DNA of 64,000 nt from Ignelater luminosus. Its lineage: Eukaryota > Arthropoda > Insecta > Coleoptera > Elateridae. The translations under genes and the position numbers were made by a program. Under the pieces are notes generated by a model, which did not search any database, was not told where the DNA came from, and saw only the letters and a program-made list of their open reading frames with translations. Shown piece by piece: positions 1 through 10,825 of this stretch (its first letter is position 1; each line of letters starts with the position of its first letter). The DNA lies in the NCBI GenBank assembly GCA_011009095.1, contig VTPC01091303.1, positions 37,207 through 101,206 on the forward strand, given 5' to 3'.

Positions 1-299
1 AAAAAAATCAATACACATGAAGAGAATAAATTTTGAAGATATTTAACCATTAACGCTACTTGCAAATGAAGAAAACTCTCATATAGATACTTTAAAGTTT
101 TAAACTAGGAACACTGGCCTTTCTAAATTCATTTCTCAGTGCAACTGCTGTGTATATGAAAATCAAGAATGTTGCGTCAACATTGCTAATTCGACAAAGA
201 TGAAATAACCTTTACTCAACTTGACTGTGCTGATACATTCACAACTTTTTTTAATCTTTGCTGTACCTTTTTTGTTTGTATCTCATCAAGTCGTGAATT
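1..299. other. AT-rich sequence, nothing identified
   Basis: No open frame or repeat recognised. It may hold older, unreadable parts of the LINE whose thumb/RNase H region follows on the plus strand. Confidence 0.5.
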
Positions 300-770
300 A
301 TTGCAAAGGAAGCTTGGTGAAGTTTAGTTGCTTCTTTGGACATTACAAATGGTATGGTCCGTAGCTATGGAAATACTACTAAACGTGCTTCCCCTTGCAT
401 CTTTAGTAAAGAAGGAAGCTGTTCTCGGTTCTTTCGAATTGGAATTAATCTCCAAACCAGGAAATCTGATTGACCATTTAGAAATTCTAAAAGAAATTCA
501 AATACAATCAATAGCTAAACTTATGAACAAAATATCAGTCAGATTTGACTTCGATAACCACTTCAAGATGATTATCCCGGACTATGAATTATTGTAAACA
601 GGTGAACCCACTCTTGGATAAAGAACTGACGGATCTAAAACAAAAGAAGAAGTTGGTGCGGGTATCTGCGGACCTAGATGCTAGATATCCATAGTCATGA
701 AAAACTCTGCTACAATCTTTCAGATTGGAACTTACGCCTTTAAACAGTATGCCTGGGAGCGCTAACGTGT
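300..770 (+). pseudogene. Non-LTR retrotransposon ORF2 relic: thumb-to-RNase H region
   Basis: Two plus-strand frames together resemble the C-terminal part of a LINE ORF2 polyprotein that carries RNase H. The first (328-597) has AMEILLNVLPLASLVKKEA, like the conserved connector after the reverse transcriptase, where insect copies read AMEVLLGLPPL followed by a KEA motif. The second (601-750) has TDGSKTKEEVGAGICGP followed by an FQ-YAF block, the first strand and catalytic Asp of RNase H; the usual Glu of the FQAE motif is lost. There are at least two in-frame stops and a frame change between the halves, so it is dead. RNase H in a non-LTR element points to the I/R1/jockey-like group. No 3' tail was found. 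Confidence 0.72.
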
Positions 771-1559
771 TTCTAACTCCTGAAGATGCCAGAGAATTAG
801 TCCCCAGGAAATTCTTAGGTTCCTTCGTGAAATGGGCATCAAAAGAGTAGGATAATCTCAAAAGATTTTTAGATCACAGTAACGAGAGGCTAAAAACCTA
901 AACAACCCAATATTATTCTTATCTAACATAGTCAAGACTGAACGTGAATCTGTTGTAGATAAATGTGGTAGAAATCATTTAGGTTGTTGTTTACTACAAA
1001 ATTATTGTAGTAGTAAGTTTTAAATTTTACAGTAACTTGAAAATTCATTGCTTAAGTTTAAAAGCGACGTCGTGGTTAAAGATTCTAGCTAAAGTTCTAG
1101 ATAACAAGGTAGAATATAGAACGATAATCTACCTAAAAGAGTACATTGACCTGAAAATCTGATCAGCTCTAAAAGTTTGACCAATCTACGAAGCTGACTG
1201 ACCTAAAAAGTCCGTTCGGCTGAAAACAAAACCTCACCAGCGAATCAGTCAGAAACATTTCAAAAACTCAAGAACAGCCAAGCATTGTTTTAATAAATTT
1301 CATATTTCGTCTGTATTACCTTTGTTGATTTTTGGTTTTGACGAACTTTGGGAAAGCTATAAGGTTCATAGATTAAAATACATGAAGTAGTAAAACATAG
1401 AAAAGCGGTTGATTTTATATTATTTCTACATTATTTAAAGAAAGGAGCTATAGTATGTCATATGAATGTCAATGAATAAACTACAAGCTTTTATATATCT
1501 CTACCTGTGTGTTTAGAAGAAAAAATATATTAATCATGTTCTGAAAATTATCAAGAGAG
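771..1559. other. Unassigned AT-rich sequence
   Basis: Nothing recognisable as coding; the first 100 bases may still belong to the LINE relic. Confidence 0.5.
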
Positions 1560-1830
1560 ATTTTTGTGTCATATCTTCAAGGAAATAGTGCTGTAGGTTC
1601 TTTAAGAGGAATTTAGACAAAAACCAAAATTCTTCTAGGAAGATTTACAATGTGAAACGTTTAAGATATTTCAAAGAAATATTGAAGTACGTTTGAAAGG
1701 AATTAACTGACAAACGGCAAAACCTTTTTTCTATGAAGATTTTAGCGTGCAAAACATTCAAAAATATCTTTAAGGAATTAACAGGTATATGTAAGACCCT
1801 TTTTCCTTGAAAATCTATTGCGCGCCCGTC
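1560..1830. repeat. Degenerate tandem duplication, unit roughly 95 bp
   Basis: Two adjacent stretches (about 1641-1735 and 1735-1815) share the ordered blocks GAAGATTT, TGNAAANNTT, AAGGAATTAAC, an ACC and a T-run. An even weaker third copy may precede them. Similarity is low and includes indels, so this is an old tandem duplication. No coding potential is visible. Confidence 0.4.
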
Positions 1831-2519
1831 ACATTCTCAAAACTCAATGTCTCCGAATTTCTAGTTTTTAGAAAGTGTTCAAAGGTACAGGACGCTACAG
1901 TAGATTTAACACGTATGTGTCTAGGGAAATTAAAGTAGAAGATAGCGACATTAAAGACAGATGCTATAGATATGAAATGAAGGCTGACTGCATATGTTCC
2001 CTTTAGGTACCCATAATAGATGCGGATGTTCTGCTATACATAAAGAATTGAGAAAACTTACCATTTGAATTTCTTAAACATCCTGTTCAACAAAATAGTG
2101 TAACGAAAACTCTCATAATTACTATTAAGTTTTAAAAATCAGGGTTTACTTTTGCAAAGCTAATAAAATCATTACATTTGCTGGGGTATATGGTCACTCT
2201 CAAGAACGTTGAGACTTTCAAACTTGGCGATTTTTGTTTTCAATAATTTTACGGGTGATATCACCCCTACTATAATTTAGCTGTTGATTATCATCATTTA
2301 TGACGAGTTAAATAAATAAAACTAAACAAGTTACATAAGTTAAATAAGTTCTACGAAAACTGCTTTTAATGGAATTTCATTTCAAAGTTTTCAAACTTCA
2401 CCAAGGAGGTCATGTTTATGTATTGCGGTGCAATTAGTCTAAGATAAACCCTGTTCATTGAGGCAAAAATGATCAGGGGATCATACTATATCATTATCAT
2501 GATTTGAAAGTCTTTTTTT
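1831..2519. other. Unassigned AT-rich sequence
   Basis: No open frames or repeats recognised. Confidence 0.5.
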
Positions 2520-4146
2520 CGTAAAAGTACCAGACAAGCCGGGTCTGAAAAAGCAAAAGCAGTTCAGCAAGTGCAAAATGGAAAGAAATCTAAAACTATT
2601 ACAAAAACATTAAGCTATCCTTGTGATGATGACACTGAAAAGCAGGGTTCGTTAAAAAGACCAAAGAAAACAATCAAAAAGCAAAAACAACACCTACAAA
2701 GACAGCAGATTTTCAAAATCAAATTTTGATTCGCTGAACTAACTAAAAAAGAATGATGACTTTTTAACCTGCTGGAAAAAATAACATAAAGCATCCTTTA
2801 GATTTTTTATGAGAAACATTCTGAATTGTCACTTAGAAAATCAAAAGTAAGATTAACTGTTGTTGGAAAACTTTTTGCCTCTTATGAAAAGCAACTAGTT
2901 CAATTGCAGTGTTCAATGTAGATGAAACGGTGATTCGATTCAGGCACCAGCCCTTAGAATGACAACTCAGAAAAACAAGAAACAGATTGAAGCTATTGTC
3001 AGTGTAGAAAGTGGAATTAATGTCACAACAGTTATAATATTAAACGCAGCAGGACAGTTTGTTTTACTACTGATGGTGGAACTTTGGTGATTGGCCAAAC
3101 GAAAAGCTGGATTAGTGCTGGGCTTTTCTTAAAACAGAGAAAGAAAAAGGAGATTCTTCTTTTATTTGAAAATAGAGGTATCTGTCTACATCTGACCAGC
3201 CTAAACCAGAAGGAAAATCACCTGAGTCACACTTACCGATAACTCTACTTCTTCTGTTGCTAAATAATGAAGTCTCAACCTGAAAAAGCCACAAACTTCT
3301 AAAACTAATAAGTTTGAAAAAGAGGAATGAGAAATCTATCTTGCTTCATCTGATGGGGAAGAATACTTGTTGGGTCTGGTCAGCAATAGTCAAGGGAAGA
3401 GCTATTTGTTGGGTTTATTCAGCAACCAAACCTGTAAGGCTTTACGATACCGCCTCATTACCAAAGCTAGACATTTTAGAAGAATGACCCAAAGAAGGGA
3501 ATTGAAGTTTTCCGGTTTTTATTTCGAGTCTTAACTTCAGAGACTTACAGTATAAAAAGAAAGCCAACTGTAGGCCTCAGTCCTCCAGGTCTGCAAGAAG
3601 GAAACTTGTTTTTGATGGTGCAAAAACAAGATGTATAGGAAAAATGAATCGGATGATGCACAATGCATTTTCTACAGTAAAAGGAAACTGTCGAAATCGA
3701 TAGACTAACGAAAAAGAGTTTGTGCAATCTTTCTTAATTTATGAAAGACAGTACATATGTAGTTTTTCTCTAAGTGAAATCATGTGTATATGGCAAAAGC
3801 AACAGTAAATTCTAAATACTGCAATACTATCTTCTTAAATAATTTTATATCAATCAAAGCAAAAAGACAGGGTTCACTACCTAAAGAAATAAAGAAAAGT
3901 TTTTACAAAGTTTTTACAAAGTTTGGTAACAAGCAAAGAATATAATTGGCAGATTCGTCATTGAAAAAAGAAACATACAAATCTTTGGAAACAAAAGATT
4001 TGGAAAGCATCTTGGATGGGATTACACTCGAACCAAACCATGAAGAGCAAGAAGATCTAACCAGTGCCGTTTCATGTGTCATTTGTAAAGATTATGGAAT
4101 TTTCTAACCATGTGAACGACGCCGTCTAAAGACACACGCGAGATGT
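2520..4146 (+). pseudogene. Badly decayed pogo/jerky-like DDE transposase, copy 1
   Basis: The clearest part is 2912-3090, split over two frames: FNVDET, the block around the first catalytic Asp in pogo/Tigger/jerky DDE_1 transposases, then TTQKNKKQIEAIVSVESG and VTTVIILNAAGQF, matching the family pattern of a basic KGKKQVG stretch, a SAERG-like turn and a strand ending in NAxG. Near the far end, 4072-4146 reads SCVICKDYGIF, a stop, then PCERRRLKTHARCG, a CxxC...C...HxxC arrangement like the zinc-finger-like tail of some jerky-type transposases. The middle, which should carry the second and third acidic residues, is not readable. Stops and frameshifts are frequent. The N-terminal helix-turn-helix was not found. 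Confidence 0.6.
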
Positions 4147-4711
4147 GGAGTACTGAAGATGTTAGCTTTATCCCACCAAAAGCTACCTCCCACTGAGGTA
4201 GGTCAAAATGTAGCCAAAGTTTCGGATGTTGCCAGCAGACGACTTACTCCCAAAAATGTTTCAACTGACCTAAGCTTCGTTCGTATAAGCTGGTAACCAA
4301 ATGTGGGTCACTAAGAGCATTTTATGGTTGAAATAAATTCACCTTTGCTGATCCAAAGGTAATTGACCTAGCTCTTCATTAAACTTAAAAAAGCTTCGGT
4401 TTTCTCGTTTGGGTTAGGACAAAAATTTATCACGTGCCACTGCAAGCGTTAATAACACTACTTAACAAGTGCAATTATACACCTACTTTAAAGTTATACT
4501 GTGCAATTTAGAATGCAATAACAGCAGCGCCTGTAAGAACCAATAATTCCTCTTTTTATTTTTGTACACTACTTGTAGTACTACAGTCTTTAGTTATTCC
4601 TATCAACCTGCTGATTATCAAAAGTAATATGTATTTGTGAATGTTATAAATCGTCTAGCATGCGTCGTGGCTTTTTCTATATTGCATACAACGCGTGGAT
4701 AAAACACTTAC
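4147..4711. other. Unassigned sequence
   Basis: Nothing recognisable on either strand, apart from a possible extension of the transposase tail. Confidence 0.45.
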
Positions 4712-4914
4712 GTTTTCTCAAGATTGCATGAATAAAAGGTAGTCCTAGTCCTTTTCAGTAATTTGTTCTTTGCGGCGATGTCCACAAATTCTATCAAAGT
4801 ATCGATTGGTTTTTCTGCATTTTTAAAAGGCTCCAAAAGCAGCTTGCTGTGATATAGAGAATGTTTGACACCTAACGTTGTAAATACCTTGTTTACAATT
4901 TCAGACGAATTCAT
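4712..4914 (-). CDS. Candidate first coding exon, unknown protein
   Basis: On the minus strand an ATG at 4914 opens a 67-codon frame beginning MNSSEIVNKVFTTLGVKHSL with ordinary, non-repetitive composition. It is followed at once by a consensus donor: exon end GAGAAAAC then GTAAGT (4711-4706). Read through, the frame stops within the donor, as expected for an exon end. I do not recognise the protein and found no downstream exon. It lies opposite to, and about 560 bp upstream of, the ODAD4 exon, so it could be a gene inside that gene's intron, a divergent neighbour or a chance frame. Confidence 0.28.
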
Positions 4915-5470
4915 AGATTCTCTTCTAGTCAATCTTGATACTTTAATAACAAAAGAAATAAGAAAACAAACGATCGCAATATTTCAGCTTTTAAAAAGGT
5001 GTTGGTTTTTTACTTTTATTGTTAACTTCTTAAGAAGATTATTTTATTATAAAAACAAGAACGAATAAATTTTAGTAATTATTATGTGTTTGTAAACACG
5101 TCGAGGTTTTCTTTGTTTGTGTTTTATACAGAAATAAAAATATGAACTACATATCTATGACTAACAAGAAAACCCAAAAGCGTAGCTGAATAGTTTTAGA
5201 ACTATTTTCGTTAGGAAATGAAAACTAAATACGTGCGTAGATAACAAAAATAAATATTAGGTATCCTTTCTTTCGAACTATATTTGAAAGTCTCTAAATT
5301 AAGCGGTTACAAACAAACAATTTTAAATTTTTGTAGCTGCTTAGAGCTTTCAGAAAATTTTTAAGTATACTTGATTAGAATGTACAATAACTTTCCAACA
5401 AAAAATGATTTGTTTTAAATTATTTGTATAAATGAATCAAAATAGATTCTAACATCAAATTTTGTTACAG
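4915..5470 (+). other. Intron sequence upstream of the ODAD4 exon
   Basis: AT-rich. It ends in the acceptor TTTTGTTACAG just before the exon at 5471. The preceding exon should end in the first TPR helix pair; I did not find it in the window, so the intron may be longer than 5.4 kb. Confidence 0.5.
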
Positions 5471-6154
5471 GCATTAGAATTGAATCCTGCCGAGAAAAAC
5501 TGCCTCGTTGCCCGCAGCAAATGCTACCTTTTACTGGGTCAACCTGACAACGGCTTAAAAGATGCAGAAGCTGCCCTAGCTGTAGATAAACACTTCATAA
5601 AAGGCATTTATCAAAAAGCCGAAGCACTTTATTATTTAGGAGATTTCGAACACAGCCTAATGTACTACCACAGAGGTCTACGAATAAGACCAGAACACGA
5701 AGGTTTTCAGCTTGGAGTTCGTAAAGCACAAAAAGCCATCGAAAATGCAATCGGCGGAGCTTTTCCAGGCGTTAAGAGATCGCCCGCTCTAAGCAGTATA
5801 GCTAAAAGTTCTAGCGGCAAAAGCAGAACTAGAGAAAGTGCAAGAACAGCATCCTCGAAAATTACTACGAAAGACACTATTGATACTAAGGGTACTGAAT
5901 ATACGACACCTAAAACTAGTCAAAGAAATACACCGATGCCGAGAGCGAAAACTGCTTCTTCTACAAGTAGTAGGTTGTTGAGGGAATTAAAAACAGATAA
6001 AGAGTATTTGGACCATTTGTTAAATCACCCAGATTTAAAGTGTAAAAATAAAGAAGACGATTCTGAGATTGTGGGTTATATTCAAGAAGCTGTTGATTTC
6101 TTAAAGACACGACAAGAATTTTGGAGGCAGCAAATGCCAAATGCTTGCAAATAA
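5471..6154 (+). CDS. ODAD4: Terminal exon of outer dynein arm docking complex subunit 4 (TTC25-like TPR protein)
   Basis: The exon starts in phase 0 after TTGTTACAG and encodes 227 residues to a TAA stop. Residues 1-95 are TPR helices (NPAEKNCLVARSKCYLLLG, GIYQKAEALYYLGDFEHSL, YHRGLRIRPE), closely matching the N-terminal TPR block of TTC25/ODAD4. Residues about 105-175 are Ser/Thr/Lys-rich. Residues 180-220 contain KEYLDHLLNHPDL and end in TRQEFWRQQ, a block also conserved in the family. From established knowledge, the protein attaches outer dynein arms to axonemal doublets in motile cilia and sperm flagella. Odd: the frame stops four residues after a block (MPNACK tail) that in vertebrate homologues is followed by more TPRs. 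No GT donor is evident near the stop, so the insect protein may be short or the gene truncated. Upstream exons are missing from this annotation. Confidence 0.85.
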   Translation, partial: ALELNPAEKNCLVARSKCYLLLGQPDNGLKDAEAALAVDKHFIKGIYQKAEALYYLGDFEHSLMYYHRGLRIRPEHEGFQLGVRKAQKAIENAIGGAFPGVKRSPALSSIAKSSSGKSRTRESARTASSKITTKDTIDTKGTEYTTPKTSQRNTPMPRAKTASSTSSRLLRELKTDKEYLDHLLNHPDLKCKNKEDDSEIVGYIQEAVDFLKTRQEFWRQQMPNACK

Positions 6155-6527
6155 TAAATAGGATGATAATTAGTTGCTTTTTGATACAATGTTTATAAAA
6201 AAATTGTTTTTAATCTGCTTAAATTCTCATTATTCAGGCACAATGCTGTACAATGTTAAAATATACTAGAGTCTTAGCTTAAAAGACAATAAATTATGTT
6301 GAACAGTAAGAAATTTAAACATTAAGATTAGAGAATTGTACATTTTTTTATTTTTTAAATAACAGTTTTGTTATTTTTGGAGTAGAAAGCATATGTGGTA
6401 GCTTGCAGTATACGTCATAATAAGGTAATTAATATTGTGTAGATTAGGCCGAATGCATTTATTTATTGTTGTATTTATAAATAAATAGTTTATATGTAAA
6501 ACAAACTTTAGACGTTTTATGTAATGT

Positions 6528-6533
6528 AATAAA
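6528..6533 (+). promoter_or_regulatory. Likely poly(A) signal of the ODAD4 gene
   Basis: AATAAA followed by GAAAAATC, about 375 bp after the stop codon. The interval 6155-6527 is AT-rich 3' UTR-like sequence with other AATAAA-type hexamers (near 6288 and 6478), so the choice of signal is uncertain. Confidence 0.5.
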
Positions 6534-6690
6534 GAAAAATCACTTTAAATTTTGGTTGTTGTTCAGGGACTACAAGATAAATCAAATGTGAGGCACTATA
6601 GATATTATAAGCAGACTTCAATTTGTTCTTATTATATAAAGGTTATTTCATCTAAATAACGCAAAAGGTTTGTTCTCAAACGTAGAAGTA

Positions 6691-7034
6691 TACAGAGTGT
6701 CCCACTTTTCCAGAAAAAAAACTAAAAACAGTCGCTATTTAGTAAATGCTCTGTCAACTAGATTTTTCTTTATGTTTTCTTCTTATCTATTTTGATTCCT
6801 CATGAAATTTACGGTTTAGCAATATGGGTTTGCCATACCTCTAATTCATCATTTAAAATATGTTTTACAAAGTATAATTGTAATTCACAAACTGTTGAAA
6901 CTACAGCATAACCATGACAACTGACGTTAGAATATGTCAAAATAATGTCATTTGATCTCTTTATAAGCAGTTGAAAACGCTTCAAGTAAGCTAACTGCAG
7001 ACGTAACAAATTTTTTAAAATGGAGTACCCTGTA
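6691..7034. mobile_element. MITE-like element with TA flanks
   Basis: The left end TACAGAGTGTCCCACTTTT and the reverse complement of the right end TACAGGGTACTCCATTTTA agree at 14 of 19 positions. Both ends abut TA (6689-6690 and 7035-7036), as in Tc1/mariner-type insertions. About 344 bp, no coding capacity. Confidence 0.45.
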
Positions 7035-8079
7035 TATCTTTTACATGATGAGGTGTAAAATCAAACTATTTTTGTCAGTTAATACCAGAGATATGATAGG
7101 AGTACAGATAGTATGTAGTTTGAACACGAAGTTAACATGTCTGAGTAATAGAGCGAGGAAAAATATGCAAAATGCCCACTGCATATTTCAATATCACTCT
7201 TCGGCATTATGAAATTGCAAATTTTGTTTTCTAGAGCTATTTAAGACATATCAAGTAATAAAGCGGGTAATTCCAATGTTTTGAAAGATATAGTGAGCAT
7301 TTTGCATATTTTTCTGCGCTCTACTGATTAAGTACAGACACTATTGCCACTTTTTCTCTTTCTTATACAGTGTGTCCAGGATAAGATGAGGTACATGGAG
7401 ATATTGGAAACGGTAATACATACAAGATCGTTGAAATGGAGAAAACATTGTGCATTTATGTGCTCATTAACAATCCGGATTTATATTTTCAAAAATTTAT
7501 CCCGTTACTGAAATACAGGGCGAAATCGAAAAATGTACGTTTCCTAAAAATCTCCATATTTTATTTATTGTACAAGATACATTCACCAAATTGTTAGGGC
7601 AGGGATAATGGGTAATGGGGACTTCAAGAATGACCTTAAGACATTCCAGGTCTACTAAGTTTTACACAATCGTATCGAACATTTGTTTTTCTTATGGGCG
7701 CCTTAATGGATTTCTAAATTTTTGAAATTGTCATGAAAAGAGTTTTTTAAGCAAGTACAACATCCATATGTTCGGTAAGAGAAATGATCAGAAAAAGCGG
7801 CATTGCAATTTGACAAAGTAGGCGTTGATTTAGAGGATTGATCAACAACTGAATCTCGTCTTATTAACAAACAAATATGCTATTGGTGCATGGTACATAC
7901 TGGGATTGCATATAAATAGATACTAAATATGTGAAAACCTTGAAAAATGTTATGTTTAGATAAGTCCACTGAGAAATAAAATTGACGGGCTGTTCTTGAA
8001 GTAGTACCAGAAACATACGGCAATGGTAGCTTTAAAATGACATTAGTTTTAGTAAACGTTTTAAAAAAGATACGGAATA
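7035..8079. other. Unassigned sequence with one hairpin repeat
   Basis: No coding signal. Contains the inverted repeat listed at 7141-7331 and a lone TACAGTGTGTCC at about 7367, which resembles a MITE terminus without a visible partner. Confidence 0.45.
7141..7331. repeat. Inverted repeat, arms about 39 bp
   Basis: 7141-7180 and the reverse complement of 7292-7331 share AGAGCG, then AAAAATATGCAAAATGC and CACT, with few mismatches, around a loop of about 111 bases. It looks like a fold-back remnant. Confidence 0.6.
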
Positions 8080-9925
8080 ATTTTTTTCTTCTATTTTTCT
8101 ACTTGTCCAATGTAGTATTTTTCTTCATATTTTTGCGGACATATTTAACAACTACAAAGTTACCATCAACAACAGTAATATCTTCTGTGATTGACAATTC
8201 ACTTTCTAGATTTGTAGAATTGCAAGTTATTTTCCCATCAACATCACACCCTGAGCATGATTCATCTATAAGAAATTTTTGTTTCACTGCTTTTTGCCGT
8301 ATTTTATCTACTGTTGTTTGTTCTTTCATTATTTTCTCTTTATGCTTCCTTTCCAGTTTATCTTTTATGGGTGTACTTGTTAAAACTGTAGATTGTGCTT
8401 TTTTTGCTTCCTTGTCTCGAATTTTTCCGACTGGCTGCTGTTAGATGCGGCCTTACTTCATGTGGTGTGACAATTTTAATACCCGAAGTTAATGATTGCG
8501 GAGGAGGAGTTTCAAAGCGTAACTCTATTTCTGAGTCCTGTGTACCATTCCTTAGAAATTTCTCTTGTTGCCTACGGTTAAACCCATTGTTACCGATTGT
8601 ACTGCCATGATTAAGTGGGTCTACTTTAACATATCTTCATCTCTGTCTGTGACATATGAAGTCATACATTCTGGCTCTGAAGAAATTGAGAATTCAAGGT
8701 GGATATGCCATTTTTTTCAAATCCATGTTTTGCGTTAACTGGAAGTAAAGCATGAGGCAAAGCGGTGCCAACCCGACAAGTTATGTAATAGATGGTCATG
8801 GGAGTTTCTGCGTTATCCATTATCCAGTCATCAACAGCTTTGTTATAATATGCTGTGAATGGCTCGAAGCAGCTTACATCCAAAGCTTGTAGTTTGTGAC
8901 TGGAAAAAGGTGACAAAGTCAGTAGAACTATGCCGTTTGCTTTACACATATTCAATACCCCGATGTCGTAGTGACTCGTGGTTGTCTAGTATTAATAGCA
9001 CTGGATTTTCTATGCTGGTATGTTGAATAACACAATAAGCTTTAACAGGCCGTTTAGGCTCACTGTTGGGTGATCTTCCTCCATTCCTTCCTATCTTTTT
9101 CTCTGCGTCTCCAGTTTCTGACTGGTTTCCACTTTAGGTCTTCTAATACCACCTTTCTACATTTAGTTCTTGGTCTGCCTCTCCTCCAAACTTTTTCTGG
9201 TGTTTTTCATCCTATTTCCTCCACTGTTCTGTTGCTATACAGCCTTTCTAGGTGTCCTACCCATTGCAAACACCGTGCTCTTATGAAGTCTGAGACAATT
9301 GGCTTATTGTTTAATATATTCTACAAAATTGTCGAATGTTATCCAGCCATGAGAGCATCTGTTAGCATAAAAAGTTTAGAATTCCTTTTGGGAAAGGAAA
9401 AACGGTGATATGTAAGTACAAGTGGCGCAAATTATATCACATACAGTGACTAGTGTTCTCCGTTCTGCACTAGACGCTTTTCCAACTTGCTTCTGTTTAA
9501 CTGATGCTAACACTTTCGGAGGTTTATGAACGTTCGTCACACCAGTTTTGTCACAATTATATATTTGATGTTTCTCAAAGTTATATTTTGGCTTTACTGA
9601 ACGCAAGTTGTTAAAGAACAACTGTACATTATACTTATTGAAACTCGTAGCTCTACGGAGACTTGTAACTTCTGCTTGGCGCAGGAAAAGAGTAGGGTTT
9701 AGTTGTTCAAAATCGCAAATCCATTCTATTCCAACTTTTTTATTAGCATGCCAAGACTGTGGCATAAGTTTTTCATTAGCTAAGGCATATATATGTATAT
9801 GCTAATTTCCTTGTAGCGGTTAGAGATAGTCCATAGCACATTTCAGCATTTTTGATTAAATATTTTCTGAGCAATTGTTCCTCCTCTTTCGTAAAGATTC
9901 TTTTAAGTCCATGGTTTCTATTAAA
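8080..9925 (-). pseudogene. Pogo/jerky-like DDE transposase, copy 2, interrupted by a LINE fragment
   Basis: Read on the minus strand, the copy is nearly colinear with jerky/Tigger-type transposases. From 9925: GLKRIFTKEEEQLLRKYL and CYGLSLTATRKLAY (the DNA-binding/linker region); 9765-9376: a 129-codon frame with YNCDKTGVTNV (first catalytic Asp) and KQKQVGKASSAERRTLVTV; then, after the inserted LINE piece, PVLLILDNHES (second Asp, near 8985-9015) and a 97-codon frame 8955-8662 with FSSHKLQALDVSCFEPF; then linker VTPHEVRPHLTAASRKNSR near 8460; and a tail near 8130 reading VVDGNFVVVKY. Stops and shifts break it in many places, so it is not functional. Terminal repeats were not identified. Confidence 0.82.
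9076..9285 (-). mobile_element. Fragment of a LINE ORF2 C-terminus nested in the pogo-like copy
   Basis: One minus-strand frame reads CLQWVGHLERLYSNRTVEE, a stop, then GRPRTKCRKVVLEDLKWKP and NWRRREKDRKEWRKIT. That order (RWxGHLxRM, basic GRPRxxW-like block, NWRRxAxDRxEWR) is the usual end of insect endonuclease/reverse-transcriptase LINE proteins. It falls between the first and second Asp blocks of the transposase, so it inserted there. Both ends of the fragment are truncated. Confidence 0.75.
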
Positions 9926-10334
9926 ATGTTACTATCAGGCGTGTCATTTAATAATTTTTGGGTATTTAAATGTAGCACCTACTCATGAAAATTCAATATT
10001 TCATCTCGGGAAGTCGATTTACAAACAATACAAAGTTTGTAACCCATTTTAACAATAACTTACGCACAACCTGTCACCGACGTCATGTGCATGCTGAGCA
10101 AGACCGAAACTAGCTCGGTTTAGATAAAGAGCATCTGAGACAGGACTTGCCAATATAATGTTATGAAAGGAGTGGAAAATAAGAACGTACGTTGTACATA
10201 TTGGTCTTAAGACATGCTTATACTCTAATACGGTGTAATCTCATCTATCCCTACCATATCTCTGATTAATACTGGGTTATGCTTAGTTACGGTGTTCACT
10301 TTTCGAAATAACAACTCACAACAATGGAAAATAG
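9926..10334. other. Possible 5' part of the pogo-like copy, otherwise unassigned
   Basis: A minus-strand frame from 10045 begins MGYKLCIVCKSTSRDEILNF and stops after 22 codons. It could be the start of the transposase gene, but the expected helix-turn-helix is not visible. Confidence 0.35.
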
Positions 10335-10825
10335 CAGTGTTGGGTATTATCTGAATATAAAGTATCTAGATACTGTATCTAGATACGATAATTATATCTT
10401 GTATCTGTAACTAGATACATTTCAATCGTATCTTTAATGGCAGATGTATCTTTACTTAGATAATTAGAAAATTTTGCAGTCTTGTGAACAGTTTAACTTT
10501 TAAACTTGCTTTTGTTATCCCTTACCAGGTAAAGATAATTTATGGCAATAAATTTTGTAAATTCTTTTCATAAACGGATCTTAACAAAAATACTTTTTAA
10601 TTTAGTTTGTCGTTTAAAAATTTCTAGTTTCTTTGAAGTAAGCTATATTCAGTGATGGGTACTATCTAGATACTTTGTTTCTAAATACGATAATTACATC
10701 TTGTATCTAAATCTAGATATAATTATGAAAATGTATCTTGTATTTGTTACTAGATACAATAAACATTTATTTATCTATATTTGTATCTAAATAGATAAAA
10801 TAGTATTGTATCTTACCCATCACTG
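10335..10825. mobile_element. Non-autonomous hAT element with 8-bp target duplication
   Basis: The left terminus CAGTGTTGGGTA (10335-10346) and the reverse complement of the right terminus CAGTGATGGGTA (ending 10825) differ at one base. The flanking octamers are GAAAATAG (10327-10334) and GAAAATAC (10826-10833), a 7/8 match expected for a hAT 8-bp target-site duplication. Inside are many copies of GTATCTAGATAC and related sub-terminal motifs. A second CAGTGATGGGTA lies at 10650, so the element may be a partial dimer or one element inserted near the end of another. No coding sequence. Confidence 0.8.

Noticed and set aside
9926-10045. Start MGYKLCIVCKSTSRDEILNF looks slightly like a THAP zinc finger
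   Set aside because: Only one CxxC pair before a stop; the later Cys and His residues of a THAP domain are absent.
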